Shown piece after piece: positions 34,958 through 43,489 of a DNA stretch of 64,000 nt. A model generated the notes under the pieces. It saw nothing but the letters and a program-made list of their open reading frames with translations. It was not told the DNA's origin and searched no databases. Positions within the stretch are counted from its first letter, which is position 1. Every line of letters starts with the position of its first letter. This DNA is from Aquibium sp. ELW1220 (lineage in GTDB: Bacteria > Pseudomonadota > Alphaproteobacteria > Rhizobiales > Rhizobiaceae), in assembly GCF_030398385.1 (NCBI RefSeq), contig NZ_JAOAOQ010000008.1, positions 62,001 through 126,000 of the forward strand. Reading direction: 5' to 3'. A program made the position numbers and the translations under genes.

Positions 34958-36538
34958 ATGACCGACGACATTCCGGCTCTGGAGCCCGCGCCCGGTGCGG
35001 ATCGCGCGCGACGCGGCGGCGGTCGGGCGGGCAAGCGCGCCGGCGGATCGGCGACCTTCGAGCAGCCGCCCTTCCGGCGCCTGAAACGTCCCTTCCCGCC
35101 GACCAACATCGTCTCGGAGGACCAGCTCGAGTCGATCCACCTCGCCTCGCTGCGGGTCCTGTCGGAGATCGGCCTCGACGTGTTGCACGAGGGCGCGCGC
35201 CGCATCATGAAGGACGCCGGTGCCGACGTGCGCGACGGCTCCGAGCGCGTGCGCTTCGACCCGGCCCTGATCCTCGACTGGGTGTCGCACGCGCCGTCGG
35301 AATACCGGATCCACGCCCGCAACCGCGATCATTCGATCGACTTCGGCGGCGACAACCTCGTCTTCGCGCAGGTGGCGTCGGCCCCCAACTGCTCCGACCT
35401 CGACAATGGCCGCCGGCCCGGCAATCGCACCGACTTCCGCAACCTCGTGAAGCTCGCCCAGATGCACAACGTCATCTCGGCCACCGGCGGCTATCCGGTC
35501 GAACCCATCGACATCCACCCGTCGATCCGCCACCTCGAATGCATCCGCGACCTCGTCTCGCTGACCGACAAGGCCTTCCACATCTATTCGCTCGGCCGCG
35601 AGCGCAATCTCGACGGCATCGAGATCGGCCGCATCGCCAACGGCCTGACCCACGACCAGCTGCTCGAGACGCCGGTCTGCTACACCATCATCAACACCAA
35701 CTCGCCGCTGAAGCTCGACGTGCCGATGATGGAGGGCATCATCCAGATGTCGTCGCACGGCCAGGTCGTCATCGTCACGCCGTTCACGCTCGCCGGCGCC
35801 ATGGCGCCGGTCACGGTCGCCGGCGCCGTCGTGCAGCAGAACGCCGAGGCGCTGGCCGGCATCGCCTTCACCCAGATGGTGCGCAAGGGCGCGCCGGTCG
35901 GCTATGGCGGCTTCACCTCCAACGTCGACATGAAGTCGGGCGCGCCGGCCTTCGGCACGCCCGAATACATGAAGGCGCAGATGCTGGGCGGGCAGCTCGC
36001 GCGGAAGTACCGCATCCCCTACCGCACCTCCAACACCTGCGCGGCCAATGCCGTCGATGCCCAGGCTGCCTATGAAAGCGTGTTCTCGCTCTGGGGCGCG
36101 GTCCAGGGCGGCGGCAATTTCGTGCTGCACGCGGCGGGCTGGCTCGAAGGCGGGCTGCGCGCCTCCTTCGAGAAGACCATCCTCGACATCGACCTCCTGC
36201 AGATGGTGAGCGAGATGCTGACGCCGCTCGACCTGTCGGAAGACGCACTCGCCATCGAGGCGATCCGCGACGTCGGTCCCGGCGGCCACTTCTTCGGCAC
36301 CCAGCACACCCAGGACCGGTACAAGACCGCCTTCTATGCGCCGATCCTCTCCGACTGGCGCAACTTCGAGACCTGGGCCGAGGCCGGATCGCCCACCGCC
36401 TACGAAAAGGCCAACCGCATCTGGAAGGAGCGCCTGGCCACCTACGAACGCCCGCCCATGGACCCCGCCATCGAGGAAGAACTCAACGCCTTCGTCGACA
36501 AGCGCATCGCCGAGGGCGGCGCGCCGACGGATTTCTGA
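34958..36538 (+). CDS. Trimethylamine methyltransferase (MttB) superfamily protein, non-pyrrolysine
   Basis: A 526-residue corrinoid-dependent methyltransferase homolog. Conserved family stretches are LASLRVLSEIGLDVLHEGA, MMEGIIQMSSHGQVVIVTPF, LAGAMAPVTVAGAVVQQNAE, SNVDMKSGAPAFGTPEYMKA, and FVLHAAGWLEGGLRASFEK. There is no in-frame amber codon, so it is of the MtgB-like type that demethylates quaternary amines such as glycine betaine, not the pyrrolysine-containing TMA enzyme. The ATG at 34958 has GGGGA 6 nt upstream; ATGs at 34919 and 34769 are weaker. It precedes a dimethylglycine-dehydrogenase-like gene, interrupted by a DUF559 gene. No corrinoid protein gene is in the window. Confidence 0.9.
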   Translation: MTDDIPALEPAPGADRARRGGGRAGKRAGGSATFEQPPFRRLKRPFPPTNIVSEDQLESIHLASLRVLSEIGLDVLHEGARRIMKDAGADVRDGSERVRFDPALILDWVSHAPSEYRIHARNRDHSIDFGGDNLVFAQVASAPNCSDLDNGRRPGNRTDFRNLVKLAQMHNVISATGGYPVEPIDIHPSIRHLECIRDLVSLTDKAFHIYSLGRERNLDGIEIGRIANGLTHDQLLETPVCYTIINTNSPLKLDVPMMEGIIQMSSHGQVVIVTPFTLAGAMAPVTVAGAVVQQNAEALAGIAFTQMVRKGAPVGYGGFTSNVDMKSGAPAFGTPEYMKAQMLGGQLARKYRIPYRTSNTCAANAVDAQAAYESVFSLWGAVQGGGNFVLHAAGWLEGGLRASFEKTILDIDLLQMVSEMLTPLDLSEDALAIEAIRDVGPGGHFFGTQHTQDRYKTAFYAPILSDWRNFETWAEAGSPTAYEKANRIWKERLATYERPPMDPAIEEELNAFVDKRIAEGGAPTDF

Positions 36539-36549
36539 GAGGACGGCTC

Positions 36550-37143
36550 TTGGAGCAGAAATCCCCCCCCTCCGTCGTCGCTTCGCGACGCCACCTCCCC
36601 CCACTGCGTGGGGTGGAGGACGGCCGCCAGGCCGGAGCCCCGTCCTCTCCACCCGGAACGGGGGGAGAGGTGGCGCCGCGAAGCGGCGACGGAGAGGGGG
36701 AAACGGCCTCGCGCTCCCGGCGCAAGCCCGGCTCCACCGACCGCGCCCGCACCATGCGGCAGGACGGCACCCGGGAAGAGGCGCTGCTCTGGATCGAACT
36801 CAAGGCAAGGCGTCTCGGAGGGTTTCACTTCGTCCGCCAACTGCCGATCGGACCCTACATCGCCGACTTCGCCTGTCGCAAAGCAAGGCTGATCGTCGAG
36901 GTCGACGGCAGCCAGCATGCCAATAGCGGGCACGATCAGCGCCGCGACGACTATCTCCGCCGCGAGGGATGGTCGACGATCAGGTTCTGGAACGAAGACA
37001 TCGTCCGCCACCGCACCTCCGTCTTCGAAACCATCCGGGCCGCGCTCGACGGCCGCCTTTCCGAAAACGTCGTCGCGGAAGATCTGCGCTTCGTGTTCGC
37101 CTCGTCTGAACCCACGTCCAAACGCACGGAACTCACCACATGA
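36550..37143 (+). CDS. DUF559 (restriction-endonuclease-fold) protein reading out of an inverted repeat
   Basis: The recognisable domain starts at about residue 75: TREEALLWIELKARRLGGFHF, VRQLPIGPYIADFACRKARL, VEVDGSQH and TIRFWNEDIVRH, the DUF559 pattern with PD-(D/E)XK-like residues (Asp in IADFAC, Glu-Val-Asp in IVEVDGSQ). The first 55 or so residues are the translation of a palindromic repeat, so the true start may be the ATG at 36754. The stop overlaps the next start (ATGA). DUF559 genes often accompany small mobile palindromes; function unknown. Confidence 0.7.
   Translation: MEQKSPPSVVASRRHLPPLRGVEDGRQAGAPSSPPGTGGEVAPRSGDGEGETASRSRRKPGSTDRARTMRQDGTREEALLWIELKARRLGGFHFVRQLPIGPYIADFACRKARLIVEVDGSQHANSGHDQRRDDYLRREGWSTIRFWNEDIVRHRTSVFETIRAALDGRLSENVVAEDLRFVFASSEPTSKRTELTT
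36562..36702. repeat. Nested inverted repeat (mobile palindrome type)
   Basis: The outer arms (36562-36603 and 36661-36702) are near-perfect reverse complements over about 40 bp, reading CCTCCGTCGTCGCTTCGCGA on the left. An inner pair (GGGTGGAGGACGG with CCGTCCTCTCCACCC) lies between them. The whole could fold into a cruciform. It sits exactly at the 5' side of the DUF559 gene. Confidence 0.85.
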
Positions 37144-39713
37144 AATCCCACGTCAAGGCAGTTGTCATCGGTGGCGGCGTCGTCGGCTGTTCGGTGCTCT
37201 ATCACCTGGCCAAGGCCGGCTGGACCGACATCATGCTGATCGAGCGCTCGGAGCTGACCTCCGGCTCGACCTGGCATGCGGCGGGCGGCTTCCACACGCT
37301 GAACGGCGATCCCAACGTCGCCAAGCTGCAGGCCTACACGATCTCGCTCTACGAGGAGTTGGAGAAGCTGACCGGACAGGCCTGCGGGCTGCATCTGGTC
37401 GGCGGCTTCCAGATGGCCGACACGCCCGAACGCATGGACTTCCTGCGCCTCGTCCATGCCAAGTGCCGCTATCTCGGCATGGACACCGAACTCGTCACGC
37501 CGTCGGAGGCCAAGGCGATGTTCCCGATCATGGACGAGAGCAATTTCGTCGGCGCCCTGTGGGACCCGATCGAGGGCCATCTCGACCCGTCGGGCACCAC
37601 CCACGCCTATGCCAAGGCGGCTAAGATGCTGGGGGCCGAGATCGTCCTGCGCAACCCGGTCAAGGAGCTGACGCAGGATCCCGACGGCACCTGGAACGTG
37701 ATCACCGTCAACGGCACGGTGAAGTGCGAACACGTCGTCAATGCGGGCGGGTTGTGGGCGCGCGAGATCGGCCGCATGGTCGGCGTCGAGCTGCCGGTGC
37801 TGGCCATGGAACACATGTATCTCCTCACCGAGGACATGCCCGAGGTCATGGAGTACAACCAGTCGTCCGGCCGCGAACTCTGCCACGTCATCGACTTCAA
37901 GGGCGAGATCTACACCCGCCAGGAGCGGCAGGGTATGCTGCTCGGAACCTACGAGAAGGCCTGCAAGCCATGGTCGCCGGTCAACACGCCGTGGGATTTC
38001 GGCCATGAACTGCTGCAGCCCGACATCGACCGCATTGCGCCCTCGCTCGAGGTCGGCTTCCGCCACTTCCCGGCGATCGAGAAGGCCGGCATCAAGCAGA
38101 TCATCAACGGCCCCTTCACCTTCGCCCCCGACGGCAACCCGCTCGTCGGCCCCGTCCAGGGCCTGACCAATTTCTGGTCGGCCTGCGCCGTCATGGCGGG
38201 CTTTTCCCAGGGCGGCGGCGTCGGTCTCGCGCTGTCGAACTGGATGGTCAACGGCGATCCCGGCTTCGACGTCTGGGGCATGGACGTCGCCCGCTTCGGC
38301 GAATGGGCCGGCCTGCGCTACACCAATGCCAAGGTGCGCGAGAACTATTCGCGCCGCTTCTCGATCCGCTTCCCCAACGAGGAGCTGCCGGCCGCGCGCC
38401 CGGCGCAGACCACGCCGCTCTACGACACCATGCTGGCGCAGAACGCCGTCATGGGCGATTCGTGGGGCCTGGAGACGCCGCTGTGGTTCGCGCCCGCGGG
38501 CACCGAGCCGAAGGACATCGTCTCCTTCCACCGCTCCAATGATTTCGAGCACGTCGGCGCGGAAGTTCGCGCAACACGCGAGCGCGTCGGCGTCACCGAG
38601 ATCGCCAATTTCGCCAAGTACGAGGTGTCGGGCGCGGGCACCGAGGCCTTCCTCAACCGGCTGATGACCAACCGCATGCCGAAGACGGGCCGCATCGTGC
38701 TCACGCCGATGCTCAACGAGAACGGCAAGCTGATCGGCGACTTCACGATCGCCAATGCAGGTTCCGAGCGCTTCATGATCTGGGGCTCGTCGGCAGCGCA
38801 GAAGTATCACATGCGCTGGTTCGAGCAGCATTTGCCGACCGACGGGTCCATCCGCATCCACCGCTTCGACCAGACGCTGGTCGGCCTGTCGATCGCCGGA
38901 CCGAAGAGCCAGGCGCTGCTCGCCAAGCTCGTCGACGTCGACGTGTCGAGCGCGGCCTTCCGCTTCATGGATTTCCGCGAGATGGCGGTCGGCGGCGCGC
39001 CCTGCATGGTCAACCGCATCACCTACACCGGCGACCTCGGCTACGAGATCTGGATGGCGCCCGCCTATGAGCGGCTCGTCTACGCGGCCATCAAGGAAGC
39101 GGGAGCCGAGTTCGGCATCGTGGATTTCGGCATGCGGGCGCTTCTGTCGATGCGTCTCGAGAAGAACTTCCCGACCTGGTACCGCGAACTGCGTCCCATC
39201 TACGGCCCCTTCGAGGGCGGCATGGAGCGCTTCGTCAAGCTGGAGAAGAACGACTTCATCGGCCGCGAAGCCGCCGCGAGGGAGAAGGCCGACGGCCCGA
39301 AGCTGCGCCGCGTCTCGCTGGTGGTCGACGCTGTCGACGCCGACGTGATGGGCGACGAGCCGATCTGGGCGAAGATCGGCGACACCGACCACGGCACCGT
39401 CACCGGCTCCGACGGCCACGGCCCCAGGCGCTACGGCAAGGACGGGCAGGTTGCCACGGGCTCCGAGGCCGACTACGGCGCGGCCTCGATCCGCGGCATC
39501 GCCGACGGCGAATGGCGGGTGGTCGGCTGGGTGACGTCGGGCGGCTATGCCCATTACGTGCAGAAATCGATGGCGCAGGGCTACGTGCCGGCAGCACTCT
39601 CGACGAACGAGAGCGAGGGCCTGTTCGAGATCGAGATCCTCGGCCGCCGCTGCGCCGCGCGCATCAATGTCGAGCCGCTGTTCGACCCGACCGGTGAGAA
39701 GATGCGGGGGTAG
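37140..39713 (+). CDS. FAD-dependent GcvT-fusion oxidoreductase (dimethylglycine/sarcosine dehydrogenase-like)
   Basis: An 857-residue two-part enzyme. Residues 1-400 form a DAO-type FAD domain (VVIGGGVVGCSVLYHLA; GSTWHAAGGF, whose His46 matches the covalent flavin site of dimethylglycine and sarcosine dehydrogenases; FAPDGNPLVGP). Residues about 420-857 form a GcvT/aminomethyltransferase domain (FLNRLMTNRMPKTGRIVLTP, GDLGYEIWMAP, GMRALLSMRLEKNF). Such enzymes N-demethylate dimethylglycine-like substrates and pass the one-carbon unit to tetrahydrofolate. It is linked to the MttB-like gene through the intervening DUF559 gene. Confidence 0.92.
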   Translation: MKSHVKAVVIGGGVVGCSVLYHLAKAGWTDIMLIERSELTSGSTWHAAGGFHTLNGDPNVAKLQAYTISLYEELEKLTGQACGLHLVGGFQMADTPERMDFLRLVHAKCRYLGMDTELVTPSEAKAMFPIMDESNFVGALWDPIEGHLDPSGTTHAYAKAAKMLGAEIVLRNPVKELTQDPDGTWNVITVNGTVKCEHVVNAGGLWAREIGRMVGVELPVLAMEHMYLLTEDMPEVMEYNQSSGRELCHVIDFKGEIYTRQERQGMLLGTYEKACKPWSPVNTPWDFGHELLQPDIDRIAPSLEVGFRHFPAIEKAGIKQIINGPFTFAPDGNPLVGPVQGLTNFWSACAVMAGFSQGGGVGLALSNWMVNGDPGFDVWGMDVARFGEWAGLRYTNAKVRENYSRRFSIRFPNEELPAARPAQTTPLYDTMLAQNAVMGDSWGLETPLWFAPAGTEPKDIVSFHRSNDFEHVGAEVRATRERVGVTEIANFAKYEVSGAGTEAFLNRLMTNRMPKTGRIVLTPMLNENGKLIGDFTIANAGSERFMIWGSSAAQKYHMRWFEQHLPTDGSIRIHRFDQTLVGLSIAGPKSQALLAKLVDVDVSSAAFRFMDFREMAVGGAPCMVNRITYTGDLGYEIWMAPAYERLVYAAIKEAGAEFGIVDFGMRALLSMRLEKNFPTWYRELRPIYGPFEGGMERFVKLEKNDFIGREAAAREKADGPKLRRVSLVVDAVDADVMGDEPIWAKIGDTDHGTVTGSDGHGPRRYGKDGQVATGSEADYGAASIRGIADGEWRVVGWVTSGGYAHYVQKSMAQGYVPAALSTNESEGLFEIEILGRRCAARINVEPLFDPTGEKMRG

Positions 39714-39814
39714 GCGAGCCGGCGGGAGGCTTCGGTCTCCCGCGCTTGCGATACGGCGCGGCGACGCGCGGGCAAGCAATGGCGATTGCAGCGGCGGAGG
39801 TCATCTGCGATGTA

Positions 39815-39835
39815 GGGGCGGGCTCGTCCCGCCCC
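39815..39835. repeat. Short GC palindrome of intergenic-repeat type
   Basis: GGGGCGGG (39815-39822) pairs with CCCGCCCC (39828-39835) around a 5-nt loop. Similar GGGCGGG/CCCGCCC segments recur up to 39895, as in rhizobial intergenic repeats. It may also act as a terminator of the upstream gene. Confidence 0.6.
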
Positions 39836-39954
39836 CATTGGCCGCGCGTACGGTACCGGCAGGGCGGGCGGCCTTTCCCGCCCGGCTCACCGGGCCAACG
39901 AGCCGCGCAACGCCCGCATCGGGCGGCTGCCGCGACAGGAAGAACGGAAACGCC

Positions 39955-40782
39955 ATGGCTTCCCCCGACCGCTCCCCCCGCCTCGCCGTCCTCATCGACG
40001 CCGACAACGCCTCCGCCAAGATTGCAGGCGGTCTCTTCGAGGAGATCGCCAAGATCGGCGAGGCGAGCGTCCGGCGCATCTACGGCGATTTTTCCAGCAG
40101 CCGCTCCAAGGCCTGGATCGACGTGCTGGCCAAGCACGCCATCGTGCCGCACCAGCAGTTCGCCTACACGACCGGCAAGAACGCATCCGACATCACGCTG
40201 GTCATCGACGCGATGGACCTCCTTCACACCGGCCGCTTCGACGGCTTCTGTCTGGTCTCGTCCGACAGCGATTTCACCCGGCTCGCCTCGCGCATCCGCG
40301 AGCAGGGCATCGACGTGTTCGGCTTCGGCGAACAGAAGACGCCGGAAAGCTTCCGCCAGGCCTGCCGCCGCTTCATCTACACCGAAAACCTCCTGCCCGG
40401 CGCGGCGGCCGACAGCACCGAGACCAGCGACGAGCGCCCGTCCGGCACGCTGCAGCCGCCGAGCAACGCCGTGCCGCTGATCCGCCGCGTGCTGGCCGAG
40501 ATGGAAAGCGCCGACGGCTGGGCCTATCTCGGCGGCGTCGGCACCCAGCTCGTCAACCGCTACCCCGACTTCGACCCGCGCTCCTACGGCTTCCGCAAGC
40601 TGTCCGACCTCGTGCGCAAGACCGAGGCCTTCGACGTCGAGCAGGGCGAAGACCGGATGGTGCGCATCCGCCTGCGGAAGAAGGCGGCGGCGGAGGACGC
40701 CGTCCCGGTGAAGGAGAAGACCGGCGGCGGACGCCGGCGCGGCAAAGGCCAGAGCGCGGACAAGAAAGCCGCCGCAAAATAG
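39955..40782 (+). CDS. NYN-domain (LabA/DUF88) protein with LOTUS-like C terminus
   Basis: A 275-residue protein. The N-terminal NYN/PIN-like nuclease domain (residues about 8-150) shows LAVLIDADNASAKIAGG, TTGKNASDITLVIDAMDLL and FCLVSSDSDFTRLASRIRE, containing the acidic residues expected for a metal-dependent RNase. A C-terminal OST-HTH/LOTUS-like domain follows (VPLIRRVLAEM ... YGFRKLSDLVRKTEAF), then a Lys-rich tail. An RNA-processing role is inferred. It is unrelated in function to the catabolic genes around it. The AGGAAG site supports the ATG at 39955. Confidence 0.87.
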   Translation: MASPDRSPRLAVLIDADNASAKIAGGLFEEIAKIGEASVRRIYGDFSSSRSKAWIDVLAKHAIVPHQQFAYTTGKNASDITLVIDAMDLLHTGRFDGFCLVSSDSDFTRLASRIREQGIDVFGFGEQKTPESFRQACRRFIYTENLLPGAAADSTETSDERPSGTLQPPSNAVPLIRRVLAEMESADGWAYLGGVGTQLVNRYPDFDPRSYGFRKLSDLVRKTEAFDVEQGEDRMVRIRLRKKAAAEDAVPVKEKTGGGRRRGKGQSADKKAAAK

Positions 40783-40839
40783 GCCGGGCGGCGACAGGGC
40801 ATCGGGAACGGGACAGCGAGGAGCCAGCGGGGGACGAGC

Positions 40840-42222
40840 ATGACGGGCACGCTTTCGGGATCGACCTTCGGCCGTCATCGCAAGATCATGCCGTTCCATC
40901 CGGCGGTCGAACCCGGCGGCGGCGTCCGTGACGAGGCGACGCTGCGGCAGGCCTCGCGCGAGAAGGCCGCCGCGCTGAACAGCCACGTCCTCGGCTACGG
41001 CGCGCTGGCCGAGGCCGAGTGGGCGGCGGCCGGCATCGCCGCGCCCGACCAGCCGGCGATGCGCCGCTACCGGCTCGAGCGCATCCGCGCCGAGTTGAAG
41101 CGGCGCGACCTGGCCGGCGTCCTGCTCTACGATCCGGTCAACATCCGCTACGCCACCGATTCCACCAACATGCAGCTCTGGGTCGCCCACAACCCGACGC
41201 GGCACTGCTTCGTCGCCACCGAAGGCCCGGTGGTGCTGTTCGACTATTTTGCCTGCGAGCACCTGTCGGATCATGCGGGCACGGTCGACGAGGTGCGACC
41301 GGCAATATCGTGGATGTATCTCTATTCGGGCGACCTGACTGACCGGAAGGTGGAGCGCTGGGCGGCGGCCATCGCCGATCTGGTGCGCGAGCACGGCGGC
41401 GGCAATTCGCGGCTGGCCGTCGATCATCTCAACCCCGAGGGTGCGGCTGCGCTCTCCCGGCTCGGCGTTTCGATCCACAATGGCGAGGCGGTGATGGAAA
41501 ATGCCCGCCTCATCAAGTCGGCCGACGAAATCCTCGCCATGCGCCGGGCGATCGTCGCCTGCGAGGCGGCGATGGGCGGGATGGAAGCCGCGCTGCGGCC
41601 GGGTCAATCGGAAAACGAGCTGTGGGCGGAACTGCACCGCGGCAACGTCGTGCGCGGCGGCGAGTGGATCGAGACGCGGCTGCTGTCGTCGGGCCCCCGC
41701 ACCAATCCGTGGTTCCAGGAATGCTCGTCGCGCATCATCGAGGCCGGCGACCTCGTCGCCTTCGACACCGACCTGATCGGGCCCTACGGCTTCTGCGCCG
41801 ACCTGTCGCGCACCTGGCTCTGCGGCGACGTTCGGCCGTCGAACGAGCAGCGCGCCCTGTTCCGGATTGCTGCGGCGCAGATCGCGGAGAACACGGCGCT
41901 CATGCAGCCCGGCATCTCGTTCCGCGACCTCGTGGAACGCTCGACCGTCCCGCCGGCCGATTGCTTCGCGACCCGCTACGGCGTGCTCTACCACGGCGTC
42001 GGGCTCGCAGACGAGTACCCGACCCTCCCGCATGCGGCCGACTGGACCGACGACACGCCGGATGGCGTGCTGGAATCCGGCATGGTGCTGTGCGTGGAAA
42101 GCTATATCGGCCGGCTCGGCGGCCATGAGGGCGTGAAGATCGAGGAGCAGATTCTCATCACCGCGACCGGCAACGAGAAGCTCTCCTCCTATCCACTCGA
42201 CGAACGGCTGCTCGGCGCCTGA
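40840..42222 (+). CDS. dddP: DddP-like DMSP lyase homolog (M24 metallopeptidase fold)
   Basis: A 460-residue member of the M24 family. The region NIRYATDSTNMQLW and RGGEWIETRLLSSGPRTNPW closely resemble DddP, which cleaves dimethylsulfoniopropionate to dimethyl sulfide and acrylate. The metal ligands would be Asp309, Asp311, Asp321, His385, Glu420 and Glu435. Their spacing (2, 10, 64, 35, 15) equals that known for Ruegeria DddP (D295, D297, D307, H371, E406, E421), and Tyr380 and Asp391 fall exactly on the catalytic Tyr366 and Asp377. A role as an ordinary peptidase or as a lyase on another onium compound cannot be ruled out. It follows the NYN gene by 57 nt. Confidence 0.82.
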   Translation: MTGTLSGSTFGRHRKIMPFHPAVEPGGGVRDEATLRQASREKAAALNSHVLGYGALAEAEWAAAGIAAPDQPAMRRYRLERIRAELKRRDLAGVLLYDPVNIRYATDSTNMQLWVAHNPTRHCFVATEGPVVLFDYFACEHLSDHAGTVDEVRPAISWMYLYSGDLTDRKVERWAAAIADLVREHGGGNSRLAVDHLNPEGAAALSRLGVSIHNGEAVMENARLIKSADEILAMRRAIVACEAAMGGMEAALRPGQSENELWAELHRGNVVRGGEWIETRLLSSGPRTNPWFQECSSRIIEAGDLVAFDTDLIGPYGFCADLSRTWLCGDVRPSNEQRALFRIAAAQIAENTALMQPGISFRDLVERSTVPPADCFATRYGVLYHGVGLADEYPTLPHAADWTDDTPDGVLESGMVLCVESYIGRLGGHEGVKIEEQILITATGNEKLSSYPLDERLLGA

Positions 42223-42252
42223 GCGCCGCGACAGCCTGCCCGGTCTCTGCCG

Positions 42253-42393
42253 TCAGCGGCGGTCGCGATCCTTGCGGATGCGCACCGGCACCGGGCGGGG
42301 ACGGTTCTGCTGGACGATGGCATGCGCCACGACCGCGACCAGCGCGATCGACGAGCCCACGAGTGCGACGAGCCAGTACCCTTGTTCGACCAT
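42253..42393 (-). CDS. Small membrane protein, 46 residues
   Basis: An ATG with an AAGGAG site 8 nt upstream opens a 46-codon frame. The product is MVEQGYW, one hydrophobic helix (LVALVGSSIALVAVVAHAIV) and a strongly basic tail (PRPVPVRIRKDRDRR), i.e. a single-span protein with cytoplasmic positive C terminus. It converges with the DddP-like gene. Function unknown. Confidence 0.6.
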   Translation of the reverse strand: MVEQGYWLVALVGSSIALVAVVAHAIVQQNRPRPVPVRIRKDRDRR

Positions 42394-42578
42394 GGCGACA
42401 TCTCCTTTGGACGAGGCAACGCCGCCCCTTCCGTCCCGTTCCATGACAGTGTGTGTCATATGTGAAGAATAGGTAAGCACGCCGCGGCGCGCGTCAACTG
42501 CGTCAGTGCGTCCACACGATTTCGTGCGATGACGCAGCGGAAGCAACCGTCCGCAAGGGGCGTCTCCCGGCCCAGCGT

Positions 42579-43412
42579 CTACGCGGCCGGTCTTCCGGCG
42601 GCCAGGGCCTGCCGCACCGCGTCGGCGATCGCCGGTACCGGATGACCCGGCGAGCGTGCGCAGATCAGCGGCAGCCCCAGCCGGCGCGCCGTCCATCCGG
42701 CGACCCGCAGCCGTGCCGTCTCCGGCTCGAAACGTTGCGCCAGAGCGAGGCTCCTGCAGTCAACCGCGCAGACATCCGCCCTGCCCTGCGCGACGGCCTG
42801 CATCGATGCCCTGTGGCCGCCTGTCGCCATCAGCCCGCCCAGCATCGCCACGTCCCCGCCCGCCGCGCGCAGGTCGGCTAAAAGCGCCAGCCAGCCCGAC
42901 ATCGAATGCTTCTCGTTGAAGGCCAGCCGCCGGCCGCGCATCGCCTCGAGCGGCAGGCGTGCGGTACCGTCGGGCGGCGGCGCGACATCGCTGGCCGGCG
43001 CGCCCGAATCGTCTGCGCGCATCAGGATGGCGCTCGAATAGAATACCTCCGCGCCGCCCGGAACATCCGAATAGTCCGGTTGCGCCACGACCCGCACGAG
43101 GTCGCGCAGCCCGGTCTCGTTCATCGGTCCCCAGCAGGTCTGGGCGAGAAGCAGGTCCGGGTGCCGCCACAGCGTCGGCAGGTCGAATTCGTCGGGCGGC
43201 AGCGTCGCGGGATCGGGCGCGACGACGGCGCCGGATGCATCGCGGATGCCGCCCGGCACGGCCGGCATGTCGCCATTGCGGCGGCAGAGCGCGTCGGGCG
43301 CTTCGATGCCCGCCGCCCGCAGCCGGTCGCGCATCGCCGCCCACAGGGCGTCGACCTCGGCGCGGGCCTCGGGCCAGTCGTACATGGGAAGGGCGGCAAT
43401 GAGATCGCTCAT
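42579..43412 (-). CDS. PhnD/SsuA-like substrate-binding fold protein without signal peptide
   Basis: A 277-residue protein similar to phosphonate-type ABC binding proteins (LPMYDWPEARAEVDALWAAM, LLLAQTCWGPMNETGL, GRRLAFNEKHSMSGWLALL, RADVCAVDCRSLALAQRF). Unlike transport binding proteins it has no export signal and no permease or ATPase genes nearby, so it may be a cytoplasmic ligand-binding protein. It follows the desaturase gene by 77 nt on the same strand. Confidence 0.8.
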   Translation of the reverse strand: MSDLIAALPMYDWPEARAEVDALWAAMRDRLRAAGIEAPDALCRRNGDMPAVPGGIRDASGAVVAPDPATLPPDEFDLPTLWRHPDLLLAQTCWGPMNETGLRDLVRVVAQPDYSDVPGGAEVFYSSAILMRADDSGAPASDVAPPPDGTARLPLEAMRGRRLAFNEKHSMSGWLALLADLRAAGGDVAMLGGLMATGGHRASMQAVAQGRADVCAVDCRSLALAQRFEPETARLRVAGWTARRLGLPLICARSPGHPVPAIADAVRQALAAGRPAA

Positions 43413-43489
43413 CGCATCATCACGCCCGATCCGCGCCGGCGTGGCAAGCCCGGGCAACCACGGCGATCCTCGATCGCGCCTGGAACCGC

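Noticed and set aside
34958-36538. Pyrrolysine-dependent trimethylamine methyltransferase
   Set aside because: There is no in-frame amber codon in either MttB homolog, so these are the non-pyrrolysine type.
34892-36652. 586-codon minus-strand frame opposite the MttB gene
   Set aside because: An antisense shadow caused by GC-rich codon use; the plus-strand product has clear family motifs.
42579-43412. Phosphonate ABC transporter system
   Set aside because: The PhnD-like protein lacks a signal peptide, and no permease or ATPase gene is nearby.
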